A stretch of DNA of 64,000 nt from Isochrysis galbana (lineage: Eukaryota; Haptophyta; Isochrysidales; Isochrysidaceae), in contig CM030937.1 in NCBI GenBank assembly GCA_018136815.1, positions 2,965,820 to 3,029,819 of the forward strand, in the 5' to 3' direction. Under the pieces are notes generated by a model. The model made no database searches. It had not been told where the DNA came from and saw nothing but the letters and a program-made list of their open reading frames with translations. Positions 19,811-30,519 of the stretch are shown piece by piece. The position numbers and the translations under genes are program-made. Numbering within the stretch: position 1 is the stretch's first letter; each line of letters starts with the position of its first letter.

Positions 19811-22794
19811 ATGATTCCCCCGGCTGAGCGAGCAAGTACCACGGTCGAGGAGGGGACGGCAAGGACCAATTTTTGGGTTGGTGTCATATTGTCCATCATA
19901 GCTGATGCCATCATAGCTGTTTCGCTGAATGTGCAAAAGACTGCACACATGCGGAACGAGGTACGCAATCCATTTTTTTTTACGAGACAGCCTGCGTTGG
20001 AAGTCAGGCCTAGATTCCGCCAGTCCACTATAGGCCGTATTGATTTGCGTCTTCCTGCTAAGGCACAAGCCTTAGCGTATGAGATTTGCTCCCTTCATAC
20101 TTCTCAGGGCCCGGACGGCAAGCCTAAGAAGGGATATTGGAGGATTCCCTTGTGGTGGATTGGACTTCTGCTCAACATGGTGGGCGAGGTTGGCAACATG
20201 CTGGCATATGGGTTCGCACCTGCGTCTGTTGTTGCCCCTGTTGGGTCAGTCGGTGTTTTCTTCAATGAGATAATTGCCGTCCTCTTTCTGAAGGTCAGCG
20301 GGCATGCCCTTCAGCCCGCAAACCCTTCAGTCCTGCCTGGTCCCTTCAGCCGGATGGCGCACGGACCTTTGTCTCGTCTTGTTCTCTATGTGGCATTGCT
20401 TACGTTGAAATGTTTCTTACCCGAGCCTCATTTTCTGTAGAGTTGACATAACATCAGGAAGCAAAACATGCTGATCCCTTTGCGATTGGATATGTAGGAA
20501 CCCTTTCGTCGGCGCGACGCCTTTGGACTCGCGGGCGTCATTGCTGGTGTCGTCTTGATCATTCTTGGAGTTCCAGAGGGCAAGACGCCATTGAATGCTG
20601 CGATACTGCTTTCGAACTTCTATTCCAACCCTCTTGCGTATGGGTATCTAATCTTGTTGACATGCATGGTGCTGTTCTTCATCTTTTACCTAGAACCCAG
20701 GTGATTAGCATCATCTTGGGAGCACCTGTTGCCGCAAAGCAGACAATCTTGGGGCATCTGAATCACAATGTATGCTATTTCTGAAAGACCTCGTGTATGC
20801 ATCGCACAGGTATGCTCAACGGTCAATCTTTGTATGGCTCTTACTCTGCTCGATAATTTCGTCCGTGACCGTCATTTGTGCTCGCGGTTGGTCATCCATG
20901 CTGACACAATTTGTTGGTGGCGACTGCGGAAGCCAACATTGCGTGGGCGTGCAGCTCTTTGCGCCATGCATGCTAACGATTGGCCACTGGCTGTTTTGGA
21001 CCTTGATCGTGCTCGTGGTGATCACTGCGATCTGGTCTGCAATCTATCTGAACAAAGCCATGATGATTTACGGGAATACAGAGGTGGTGCCTGTCTACTA
21101 CTGTACTTTCACGTTGATCTCAATCATCGGCGGCGCAGTTGTTTATCGCGAATTTTCCACGATGACTATAACGGGTGGCATTCTGTTTGGCGTGGGATGC
21201 ATCGGGGCCTTTGGCGGAGTCTATCTCATTACAAGTGGGAGGAAGGCGATGGGCGAAGAGGGGAGTGCAGAAGCGGATGGCGGGTGCGGTTTCCACGATC
21301 TCTCAGCTGTTGGTCGTGCGGCAGAGCTTCAACGCCAGCGACGATCATCTTCGCTACAGCCGGTTGGCGCCCCACTGATGGATCTTCTAAGCTTCCGTCG
21401 TGACGATGCAATCCTCACAGATGTCAACGCAATTGCCGAGAAAGTTGCTTGTGAGATGTACGCCGGGGAGCACCTGCAAGCTGCCTATCGTGTCCACGAC
21501 TCCATGGGACCTCAAGCGATCATTGCGGCAGGTTTGTCCTCCACCACGTGCTTGCTCTTGCACTACGCGCAATGTACTGTGCTCAATGTTCTGCCGTGGA
21601 GCTTCTTGTTGTTGTTCTCTACTCCTACTTTCTCACCCTGGGTGTGATGCATCCCACGTAGGTCTTCGTCGACTATCGCATCGCGTGTCACTTGGTGGGG
21701 TCAACCATTTGAGGGGCAAATCATCGATTGGGGCAGGGGCGGGTGCAGTTGCTTTGGGCGACATGCGACCATCGAGTCTGGTGATCGCGATGGAAGAAGG
21801 CACCCATGCATGGAGCCCTCGCGGTGTTAGTGGGGGCCTCTGGCCCATGGCGAAAGTTGGTGTCCTTACACCCACTACACCCGCCAAAGTGGATGGACCA
21901 GATGCATGCGCCACGATGATTCCGCTGCCGCCAGGCGCAGCCAACGCTTTAGACGTGCACTTTCTAGCTGAAGACAACCCATTCATCTCTGCCTTGCGCA
22001 CACTCGGTACTGCCGGACAACCTGCTCAGGCGCCACTTGGATCTCCACCATTCGCGTCTCCCCTCGCGAATAGGCTGCGATCGCCGCGCTCCGGCCAAAA
22101 ATGGGCGCCCCAGACCAAGCTCTCCCCGGTCCGTGAGCCTGACGATGCAGTGGGTGTTCCAACTGATAAAGAAACGGAGGCCGCGACTGCCGAGCCTAGC
22201 GGACCGGCCCCCATAACAGCACCAGAAAACTCACTTCCATGCCAACGCTTGGGAGCTAACGACATCGTCGAGGTCGTCATTTCAGTGACATATGCTCCAT
22301 CGGCGCCCGACCCCTACGCTGCAGCTCGGGCGATTCTACGGCACAATGCATTTGGGTGGAGCTCACGAGTGGACTCGTCTCCCAGGCGAGGATTCGGCCG
22401 GGCATCGCTTGCCCTTGCCACGTGCGGAGGCCATTTGGGTTCCGGTGGGTCAACGGCATCGACAGCTTCCACATCATCGCATCGGAATCATACGACGGTG
22501 CCACCAGCTTCTTCTGACGCTGTTCGCCGCCTCTCTCTCCTTGAAGAGGTCAATGAAGATGCACTCGGGCTGAACACTCCTATCTCAGGGCCCATAATAC
22601 AGGCTAAGCAAGGCGAAGACTCAACTCCTAGTGCTCAATCGCCCGCACATCTGAACACTTCAAACGACTCAGCGTTAAGCACCGGCGGCGGGGCCTCCCC
22701 AGATCGCACCGACACCAGTCCACAGTCGAGCGTCTCGAGTACGATATCGCCGGGCAACGGACACTTCCACAACACTGACTCTGAGCGCATCTGA
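19811..22794 (+). CDS. NIPA-like Mg2+ transporter, five exons
   Basis: Exons 19811-19960, 20108-20293, 20498-20700, 20810-21531 and 21662-22794 join in frame across GT-AG introns to 797 residues. The first 300 or so residues are a NIPA/DUF803 multi-span transporter of the drug/metabolite superfamily. Landmarks are FWVGVILSIIADAIIAVSLNVQK (TM1), WWIGLLLNMVGEVGNMLAYGFAPASVVAPVGS, GVIAGVVLIILGVPEGK, LEPRYAQRSIFVWLLLCSIISSVTVICARGW and VPVYYCTFTLISIIGGAVVYREF. Family members move Mg2+ across plasma or endosomal membranes. About 450 C-terminal residues are Ser/Pro/Thr-rich, predicted cytosolic, with no recognised domain. The first ATG fits the usual short N-terminus. Confidence 0.85.
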
Positions 22795-23317
22795 ACTTAT
22801 GCGGTGGAGCTATGCAATATGCTCTAGTTCCTCAAAACAAGTTGATGCGTCTCCGCTTTGTTGTTTATCGATTCTTGTGTTGAGGCCAGGTCTCGTCATG
22901 GAGATAATCTGCCGCAGTAACTCTGTTGTTTTCCAAAAGATGTAGATATTCACGGACTCTCTCTTCAAACACCACATTAGCAAGACAACTCCTCTTGGTG
23001 GATAAGTTTCTTGTTGCTCACATGCTCACACCCCACAACCTTGTTCCAATTGAACTGTCGAGAGGAAAGGTGGCTCGGTCGAGCTTCGGCTATGTCAGCC
23101 GAGGCTGTGGCACGATTTCCTCTTATGTGTACTATCATCGTGCCCGACGACGACACGACACGACTATTCATCCTTGATCCGGCAGACACGCCTCGATGCG
23201 GAGATGTTCCCATCTTGGATTGAAGTAGTTGTCCACTCTTGCCAAAGACAAATAGGCGAGTAACGACACTAGAGCCACCTGTTTATTAACGGTAACTGTA
23301 ATTTGAAGTCAACGGGC

Positions 23318-23483
23318 GTTAGAGTTTTTCTTGTTGTGCGAGTATAACCTTAGTGCTGTGGTCAGTAGCCTTCATCGGCAATGGAGCCCCTACCCCGCGA
23401 TGGGGGTGTGCGCGGTTGGCGCATGGCTCGTCCGGTGTATGTGGCTAGGGGTGCTAGCCAACAAGATGCAAGATGCTCGCTAC
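23318..23483 (+). repeat. 158-bp LTR-like repeat, copy 1
   Basis: Diverged copy of the repeat described at 52474-52631, followed by ACTACAATTTCAAACG and TGGTACCCCGGCCGAGAG as in copy 3. Identity is strongest over GGAGCCCCTACCCCGCGATG...GGCTCGTCCGGTGTATGTGGCTAG. Confidence 0.7.
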
Positions 23484-23867
23484 AAGACTACAATTTCAAA
23501 CGTGGTACCCCGGCCGAGAGACCACTTCAATCTCTACATCAGAAGGTGCAACTCGAGGTTCCCTGTTTTGTCACACCCCTCCCGTCTATTTCTATTTCTA
23601 TCTAGGTTTAGGTATACCATTTTCCATTTTTATTGACCTCCAAATTGGACACTATGGCTGGCGCTAATTCAGTTGGTGAGCGGCTCATTATTTCGTAGAC
23701 ATATAAATATATATCAAAATGACTATGAATGACTACTCACGAAGACGAAGACGTCGTAGTCGTAGTGTATTTGTCACTTTGCATCAGTAAGCTATGTCTT
23801 ACTTATGGTGCAAAAGCTAATTGTACGAAACCAACTTCGAGTGAATAATAACGATAATAAAACATCT

Positions 23868-24060
23868 GAAGATTCGGGCTACTCATGCTAGCTATACGGG
23901 TCCATGTACTCACGGTACTCACTAACGACATCGCCTATACCCCAGTTTACTCACTCCCTTACACTACCCCCTTCATTCCTTTGTCTTTGGTATCGGGGGG
24001 GGGCCGCGTGCACTACAACGGGCCAAGTGCAGGGGGTGGGCTGGGGCTGTCAGAGCAAGG
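23868..24060 (-). mobile_element. Retroelement 3' end, second subfamily, minus strand
   Basis: AACATCTGAAGATTCGGGCTAC...TTCCTTTGTCTTTGGTATCGGGGG on the plus strand, the reverse of the terminus at 18060-18255 and the same orientation as 53335-53530. Only 3' UTR sequence is left. Confidence 0.6.
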
Positions 24061-25104
24061 CTGATCTCACTCTTGGAGATTGCCTGCGAGGGCGCGCCGG
24101 CAGCTAGCGCGGAACGCGGTTCTTGTGGGGAGCTCATGGAGCTTTCCTCGGGGGTGACTACGGGCATGGTGATCGACGCACGACGCACGACGCACGCACG
24201 GAGCACGGTGGGCGCGGAAGTGCGGAAGGAGGCTTGTGGGAGGTGGTGGCAGGCGACTGGGGGTGGCTCAGGCGCGTGCTTGACTTGTATTGACTCGTTG
24301 ACTCGGGGTATAGACTCGGGAACTCGGGGGGACTCGCTTGGGAACACGGTGGGACTCGACGAAGTTGCTACAAAAATCACTCACAAGAAACCAAAACCCA
24401 AAGTCCTTGGGCTAAGAAAACTAACGTAAACACTCCGGAATCATACGATAAACAAACCCCTCCCCGCGCGGCGAAGGCTGAAGTCGCGATCGCTCGTCAT
24501 GCGCGAAGATATACGGAAAGAGAGCGCATAACTACGCCACCGAAGGGTTCGAACTATCGTTAAAGTGGAACTCGTCCGCTGAAGCCAACGCGGAGGGTCG
24601 AGGAGAGATCCAAACTCGCGCGGGGGGAGAAGGCGATGTGCGGAGAGACCTTCTAGACAAGCGACGAGCAAGGGGCGACGAAACAAGACGCGAGACGCGA
24701 GGCGCGTGCCATTCGTTCTTCCTTTCTTTCATCGAAACCGCGACGAAACTAACATTAAACGTCGGTGTCCCCTCCGCGAGGATCGCGAAGAAGAACGGAC
24801 GAGATGGAGGCAATCATCGAAGGAACCGCGAGAGGAATCGAAGCGAGGGGGGGGAACAACGACGGCCGGAGGAAACGAACCGCGCGCGGGGGAGAAGAGA
24901 ACCTCGCGCGGGGGGGGGGATTAATATAACGGCCGGAGGCGACGGACGGCACGCCGAGGGAAAGAACCTGCCGCGGGGGGGCGAGGGACCGAGGGCACGG
25001 CGGGGCAGCGTGGGAGGGCGCGAGGCCGATCTCGGAGCGAGATCGCGTCCTTTCCCTCGCGGAGCGCGGAGAGACCCCCCACGAGATATCTTGGGACCGG
25101 AGAA
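24061..25104. other. No gene recognised; purine-rich
   Basis: 24280-24360 has a GACTCG-type degenerate repeat. 24600-25100 is GA-rich with open frames on both strands but low complexity and no family match. It may belong to the flank of the gypsy element whose LTR follows. Confidence 0.4.
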
Positions 25105-25435
25105 TGTTTTGGACGAATCTTCTTGCCGTCGGCCGAGGAGAGGCGGACAGAGAGAGAGAGAGAGAGTCTCGCAGAGCGACTGCAGAACGAGAAGTCGAAG
25201 TCATGCCGGTTTATTACCTTAAACGAGCCAACAATTATAGTAACAGCAAAAACAAAATTCGAATCGCAAATTTCGAGACCAAAACCTGCAAACCTGGACT
25301 TGAGACCATGGGGAATCCGAATCTGTGTGTCTTGTGCGTCAGTGGCAACACGGGGAACTGTTCAATTGTAATTGTGAGCGCGTACCTTACACGAATATTC
25401 ATGCCTACAGCCTTCAGATGGGCAGGAATACAACA
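25105..25435 (-). repeat. Candidate 3' LTR of gypsy element
   Basis: In minus-strand sense the integrase gene is followed by a purine tract (AAGTCGGGGGG, plus 25436-25446), then TGTTGTATTCC..., a classical PPT-LTR junction. The LTR would end CCAAAACA at plus 25105. It holds an AATAAA signal (minus strand, around 25220). The inner end is well supported; the outer end is a guess from TG...CA. Confidence 0.5.
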
Positions 25436-25692
25436 CCCCCCGACTTAAATCGAGACGTCTCCCGATGTCGAGCCAAGAGAGTTCATTTAACCATACGAGA
25501 CGAGAGACCTAGAGGAGGAGGATTAACCCATGGATCCAAAGCGAGCACAAAATCGGCAGCTTAGCGCGGCGGCCCCCGATTTCGTACGTCACGTCCTACC
25601 ACGTTCTCCCTCTTACAGGAGTTTTGCTCGGGCAGTTGCGCTGGGTCAGGCGCTGACGCGACGCTAATCATCCACTTCCGGTCGACTTAGCG

Positions 25693-27245
25693 CTACGATT
25701 GTGAACGAGAACGAGTACGACTCGAAGGCAGATCAGGAGGAGTACGACTTGTCTCTTGAATTCGACGTGGAATAACTTGATTGGATTGGGAACTTGAGCT
25801 TGGACTTGAAGAGGAGTCTACAGCGGAGTGAGCTTGGGGTTGAACCGGACGGCGGTCGAAAGTGGTGTCGTACGACTCAACTAGATCAGCACAACGCCGA
25901 AGCAACTCAATTCGAGACTCCCAAGTAGCTTCAGAACGAGGATAGCCGCGCCATTTGACGAGATACTTGAATGAAACTCCATCGCCCTTGCGATCGAGTA
26001 ACTCTTCGACCAAGTACTCATCTTCAGCGAGCGGAGACGAATCGGTGACGGTGAAGTACGGACGAAGATTGGAAATGTGAACTTCATCCTTGACTTGACG
26101 ATTTTCGAGATCGCGTAGACGGTAGCGAGTGGCCGAGATGGCTTCTTCTACTCGGTAGGGACCGGAGTAGAGATATTGAAGTTTGTTGGCGTGGCCAGGG
26201 ATTCGACGACAAACTCTGTCTCCTGGTTTGAAGGTGACACCGAGTTTAGACTTTTGAGAGGCGGAGCGCATCGATTCGCGTTGGGCTTCTTGAGTACTTT
26301 CGAGGGCGGAACGCCACGACTCGAGAAGCTTCTTATTGAGCTCGGTGGCGTAAATGACGGCATCGGACGGAGGCCTAGATGGAAGCAACTCGAGAACAGG
26401 AGCAGGGTCAGCAAGTTGAGCTGGAAGACGAAGCTCCCGACCAAACAAGATAGCCGCGGGTGACTTGGGTACGACGCGACCGGCGGTCGCTCGCATAGAC
26501 ATGAGAAGAAACGGAAGGTGGTCGACCCAATGGGCGCCGCCTTCATTGGAGACTCGAGTCATCGTGAGGAGAGTTTGTTGAGCTCTTTCCACTAGCCCTA
26601 CGCCTTCGTGGCGATAGGCTTCAGTAGTGCTCAAGTCCGTGCCAGTCGCTTTGAGAATTAGGTCCACTAACCGAGAGCAAAGATTCGAGCCGGCGTCGGT
26701 TCGAAGTTGGCGAGGGACTCCATAACGAGATACGATGAGACGCATGAAGACGTCCAGACATTTCGCGGACGAGGGGTTACCGTTGCAAGGCTCAGCTTCA
26801 ATCCAACGAGAGAGAGAATCGACGAAAACAATCAGCTTATCAAAACCGGAGCGGCCGGATACGAAATCGTGGGTGGGAGCCATCGAAAGAATATCGCAAT
26901 AGACGACGTCGAAAGGATAGGATCCGATAGAAAGACCGGATGGATGGGCGAGCGGTCGCGGTAACGGTTTGCCAAGAGTGCATTCATGGCACTCTCGAAC
27001 GTACTCCGATACAGAGGCGGATAGGCCAGGCCAGTAAACTCGAGAACGAAGTAGGGTAGTCATCCTTGTCGCACCTGGGTGACCAAGGTGGTCATGGTAG
27101 GCGCGGAGGTACGTGTCACGAAGGGACTCCGGAATGTATAAACGAAGAGGAGCCTCTTCCGCCTCTGAGGAGCGGTAGTAGAGTAGGCCATCGCGAAGCA
27201 GGAATCGGGGACCCAAGAGGCGCCTACCTGTCCTAGCCCACGTTG
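25693..27245 (-). pseudogene. Gypsy chromovirus integrase, 5'-truncated pol
   Basis: C-terminal part of a Ty3/gypsy polyprotein, open over more than 500 residues. It starts in the linker before integrase (LRDGLLYYRSSE). Then come the HHCC zinc finger (HDHLGHPGATRM...CHECTLGK), the DDE core (VVYCDIL, LRTDAGSNL, EGVGLVERAQQ), the GKGY-like region (FKPGDRVCRRIPG, YSGPYRVEEAIS) and a chromodomain (YLVEELLDRKG, YLVKWRGYPRSEATWE). The tail is Ser/Arg-rich. Protease, RT and RNase H are absent. The break near 27245 abuts a run of A and then the knottin-like gene, so the element is truncated there. Its integrase core looks intact by motif. Confidence 0.8.
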
Positions 27246-27258
27246 GACTGAAAAAAAA

Positions 27259-27658
27259 ATGGGCATATGGGTAAATATGCCGTCGAAACGACTTTTGATT
27301 GCCCTCGCGGTGGTCGTCGCCACCGTGGTCGCCGCCACCGTCGTGGCGTTGGTACTCTGTACTCACGAAGAAGCAGCCAGACAGATGCAAGGATGTGGAT
27401 GGAGAGTGTGCAAACGATGGAGACTGTTGTCACGATCTCGTGTGTTCCGACCAAAAGTGCCGTACCGTCACACCGTGTGTCGAGGAAAGGGGGGGGTGCA
27501 GTTATGGCGACGAGTGCTGTGAAGGACTTGAGTGCAATGACGATGGAGTGTGTGAGACGCCATACCGCGAGCCAGGGTCGGTGTGCCAAAATAACTCGGA
27601 GTGCTGTGGTGAATACACGTGTCGTAGTGGTACCTGCAGATCTGGATCTGATGACTGA
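27259..27658 (+). CDS. Cys-rich knottin-like protein, frame broken
   Basis: Two reading frames seem to belong together. From ATG 27259 a basic start is followed by a strong hydrophobic segment (LLIALAVVVATVVAATVVAL), a membrane anchor or signal. Within about 30 nt after it, a second frame begins and runs to the stop at 27656-27658. It carries three disulfide-rich units with the spacing C-x6-C-x5-CC-x4-C-x4-C (CKDVDGECANDGDCC and CVEERGGCSYGDECC, then CQNNSECC). This is inhibitor-cystine-knot-like spacing; such folds occur in protease inhibitors, signalling ligands and defence peptides, and no role can be assigned. A single-base shift between 27340 and 27370 separates the frames: sequencing error, pseudogene or recoding. 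It directly abuts the truncated gypsy element. Confidence 0.5.
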
Positions 27659-28552
27659 TTGGTTATCACGGAACAAAGTGAAAGGCGCTCACGCACCACG
27701 TCACACTGAAGCTTTTTTCGTTTCGTGCTCATAAATATGATTTTTTAAGTTCTCGTCCATCTTACTTATGATCCATTGCAATCGCTTGCGTAGCCATTCC
27801 ATTTATAGACATGGTTGAGCACTGTGAGGTGGTGCCTTTGCTTAAATACTAGACATTTTTTTTGGTACCGGCGCATCGCGTATTTGGAAACGAGGGGTAC
27901 CAAATGAAGGCAAACGACCTAGGCTTCTAGCTTCTACTCCTACTCGGAATATGAATATGCTCCAGCTAGATCTGCACTAGGACTGATCACTGATTACTCA
28001 GTCGTCATGGAGATCAAGGGAGTAGTAAGCACGTGTCCATGAACACTAAGGAAGTAGCGAGCATCTGGCTTGCTAAAGTACACCCTCAAGAACCTCAAGC
28101 GTCTAAACTCTGTAAGTTTGACACCTCTGTAAGCTTCTAGACTTCTACTTCTACTACCATCTACTCCATGGCATGTCCATGGCTAAGCTACGAAAAGACG
28201 AAAAGCTATAGGTAAAGTGCATGCCGCCGTGCTTGCGTTGAGACGCTATTCGCCAATGAATCCTGTAGGATCTTCACTAAGCATGGATGAATCCTTTTCG
28301 CGCCGGAAGGGACTCGTCATCCTGGAGAAGAATTGCACACAGAGATGGATTCGTCCATGCTTAGTGAAGTTCCTATAGGATTCATCGGCGAATAGCGTCT
28401 ATAATTCGTATTATTATATTCATCATAGTTTGGATCTCTAACTTGCTCAGATTTGGCAAGCACCCGTGGACATTCATCATGCACACCCACATGCTCGAGT
28501 CAAAGAAGCGCTCCCGACCTCATCATTGATGACCACTTCGGCGCGCCTTTTT
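27659..28552. other. Intergenic; contains a long inverted repeat
   Basis: No coding sequence seen. The inverted repeat at 28242-28399 is listed separately. Confidence 0.5.
28242..28399. repeat. 53-bp inverted repeat with 52-nt loop
   Basis: The left arm 28242-28294 (GACGCTATTCGCC...GAATCC) and the right arm 28347-28399 are reverse complements with 4 mismatches over 53 bp; the spacer is 52 nt. Either a foldback/MITE-type element or, if transcribed, a long imperfect RNA hairpin. No flanking duplication was recognised. Confidence 0.85.
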
Positions 28553-29893
28553 TCAAGTTCGCTCATCGTCCATGACCGCATCGGCTGAGAAGTCATGCAA
28601 CACAAGACTATTGTCGCTGCCATCTGAAACCAATCGTCTGCCATCCGTGCAGACGCTCCCCAGCCAGACCTTGTACCCTCCGAATCCGTATAGACAAGTC
28701 GGCTTCTCCTCGTCTACCACGTCCCAGATGCGAAGAGTACCATCATGCGCGCCTGAGACGAGGAGGCCGCCCGGTCCCGGCGTAAGCGTGACGACCGAGC
28801 CTTGGTGGCTTGGTAATAGCTTGGTGACGCAATCGTCAAAGAGGGACACCCCAGTGCCTGAGGTCACATCGCTTGCATTCGCGTGATTTATAATCGGCCG
28901 GAGGAGAGCACGCCGATGGATGCTCCCATCGCTGCCGCCGACAAAAAGACTCCATACGCCTGTGGTTTCGTCTTGCAAGAAGTTGACTGCTCGAGCGCGA
29001 GCCCCCTTGAAGCCCTTGCTGCCATCGAAAGCAAGAGGCTTCCACTCTCCGCATGGGGCACCGTCCTCCATATCGAAGAGCTCGACGGTCCCCTTCTCGG
29101 TTGCGGCCGCGATGACTCCCAGCGCAGGGCAGCACGCAGCGGAGAGCACCGGTGCACCGCACGAGATAACTATAGATGGCTCCTCACCAGTGGATTCACA
29201 GCTAGCCAAATGAGTCCATTTGCGTAACGAGCCATCCAGGAAGGCACCCCAGAGGGGTCCCTCCTCGCTGTCAGGCAGTAGCAGCGCGGAAGCAAGTACG
29301 TCAGTCTTCAGGTCGCTCTCATGGAGAATCTCATCACCAACAAGTTTCCACACTCTCACCCCGCCCTCACGCCCCGCTGATACCACACGGTCGCCAAGCA
29401 TCGCCACGGCAAGCACGCCATTCCCGTCATAGTCACCGTTGAGCAGTCGCATGTCGCGCGCCACCTCAGGAGTAGAGACTACGCCAGGATGCGCGGTCTG
29501 TGCACATGCTAGCATAGTGCCTGCATCCAAGTCAACAATTACTAGCCCTCCACGTGCAGTTCCACACGCTGCCAGCGGCCAGTCGAGAGCCAGGCGGCGT
29601 ACCCAGTCGTTGAGGGCGATCGGCACGCGCGTCGACACTTGGCCCTCGCGCCATCGCCGGTGTACCGCCTGATCGATCACGACCTGCCGCGCGCGCAGAG
29701 AGGCGAAGAGAGAGAGCTGGTTCTCGAGCGGAGGCGGCGTGTCATCTGCATCCGTCGGCCCATCCTTAGACTTGCCCTGCTGGTCCGCAGACATCGCCGC
29801 AGGACTTCTCACACGCGGGCCCACGACATAAGCAGCTAGCCGCCCATTCGCCAGCACCAGCCCGAGCAGTGCGGTCGCGAGCGGCAGGCCCAT
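28553..29893 (-). CDS. WD40-repeat protein, probably plastid-targeted
   Basis: Single-exon protein of 446 residues from ATG 29893; the frame extends upstream only from a GTG. The N-terminus (MGLPLATALLGLVLANGRLAA) is a signal peptide. The next residues, YVVGPRVRSPAA, are basic and Ser/Ala-rich like a transit peptide and start with an aromatic residue at the likely cleavage site, as in bipartite leaders of secondary plastids. The body contains several WD repeats, including RVWKL, LFDMEDGAPCGEW, LFVGGSDGSIH and LLVSGAHDGTLRIWDV, arranged as a beta-propeller. No catalytic domain. The WD family gives protein-binding platforms; the partner is unknown. Confidence 0.75.
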   Translation of the reverse strand: MGLPLATALLGLVLANGRLAAYVVGPRVRSPAAMSADQQGKSKDGPTDADDTPPPLENQLSLFASLRARQVVIDQAVHRRWREGQVSTRVPIALNDWVRRLALDWPLAACGTARGGLVIVDLDAGTMLACAQTAHPGVVSTPEVARDMRLLNGDYDGNGVLAVAMLGDRVVSAGREGGVRVWKLVGDEILHESDLKTDVLASALLLPDSEEGPLWGAFLDGSLRKWTHLASCESTGEEPSIVISCGAPVLSAACCPALGVIAAATEKGTVELFDMEDGAPCGEWKPLAFDGSKGFKGARARAVNFLQDETTGVWSLFVGGSDGSIHRRALLRPIINHANASDVTSGTGVSLFDDCVTKLLPSHQGSVVTLTPGPGGLLVSGAHDGTLRIWDVVDEEKPTCLYGFGGYKVWLGSVCTDGRRLVSDGSDNSLVLHDFSADAVMDDERT

Positions 29894-29975
29894 CGCGCGA
29901 CAGCACGGCCGATCTCGCGCGCGCTCGTGCACACACCTCTGCTGAGAGGAGCATTGTGAATAATATGTGACAAGG

Positions 29976-30132
29976 TGTCAGAGTTTTCTTGTTGTCCTAG
30001 TTTAATCCTAGTGCTCAGGGACTGTGCCTCATCGGCAACGGAGCCCCTACCCCGCGATGGGGGTGTGCGCGGTTGGTGCATGGCTCGTCCGGTGTATGTG
30101 GCTAGGAATGCTAGCCAACAAGACCTCTTACA
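29976..30132 (+). repeat. 158-bp LTR-like repeat, copy 2
   Basis: TGTCAGAG...CTCTTACA, closely matching 52474-52631. Immediately after it (AGAC) a minus-strand LINE 3' tail has inserted, so the internal part seen in copies 1 and 3 is displaced here. Confidence 0.75.
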
Positions 30133-30136
30133 AGAC

Positions 30137-30391
30137 AAAAAAAAACTTCTTAATAATCTCGCCGCGCGCGCGACCCTGCACAACCTCCCTGCAGCCACGC
30201 CCGCTTCCCTTATCACCCCTCCACCTGCCTTGCGGCTCGTCCCCTCGTGCTCTACCTAGGGGCTGGGTGTAGTGGGTTTCCAGTGGCAGGCGGTGTGTAC
30301 CGGTCCCCGATGGCTTATCACTCTCCTTCCTTTTTCGCCATCGGGCTACCGGTTGTCCGGTTGTTACGCTTTCTTTGCTTCCTTGCACTGG
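30137..30391 (-). mobile_element. LINE 3' end, minus strand
   Basis: Starts with nine or ten A on the plus strand, then CTTCTTAATAATCTCGCC...GCCTTGCGGC...CCCCTCGTGCTCTACCTAGGGGC, the reverse of the 3' UTR of copy A. The 5' limit is not marked; the next element starts at 30392. Confidence 0.6.
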
Positions 30392-30478
30392 AACTATCAG
30401 TAAACTGATAGGGTCGCAGGTCACAGGGAACCAGCATCGGGCGGACGAGACCAACATTCCAATGGGCATGCCTTATTT
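30392..30478 (+). mobile_element. LINE 5' end interrupted by a younger LINE
   Basis: Begins with AACTATCAGTAAACTGATAG (stem CTATCAG/CTGATAG) and GGTCGC. It continues to GGCATGCCTTAT, a stretch of ORF1 leader seen at 1707 and 2964. The element at 30495-35000 is inserted at this point and the homologous sequence resumes at 35017 (CCTCTCACCCTGGCC). Confidence 0.6.
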
Positions 30479-30494
30479 ATGTATGGCAGAGGCC
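30479..30494. repeat. 16-bp target-site duplication, left copy
   Basis: ATGTATGGCAGAGGCC, exact copy at 35001-35016. Confidence 0.9.
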
Positions 30495-30519
30495 AAAAAC
30501 TATTGTTATAGTTTTAGCG

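Noticed and set aside
24540-24565. GGTTCGAACTA, resembling a tRNA B box
   Set aside because: No T-stem pairing, no anticodon arm and no acceptor stem around it.
24638-25222. 194-residue Arg/Gly/Glu-rich plus-strand reading frame
   Set aside because: Low complexity, overlapping equally long frames on the other strand, no conserved motif.
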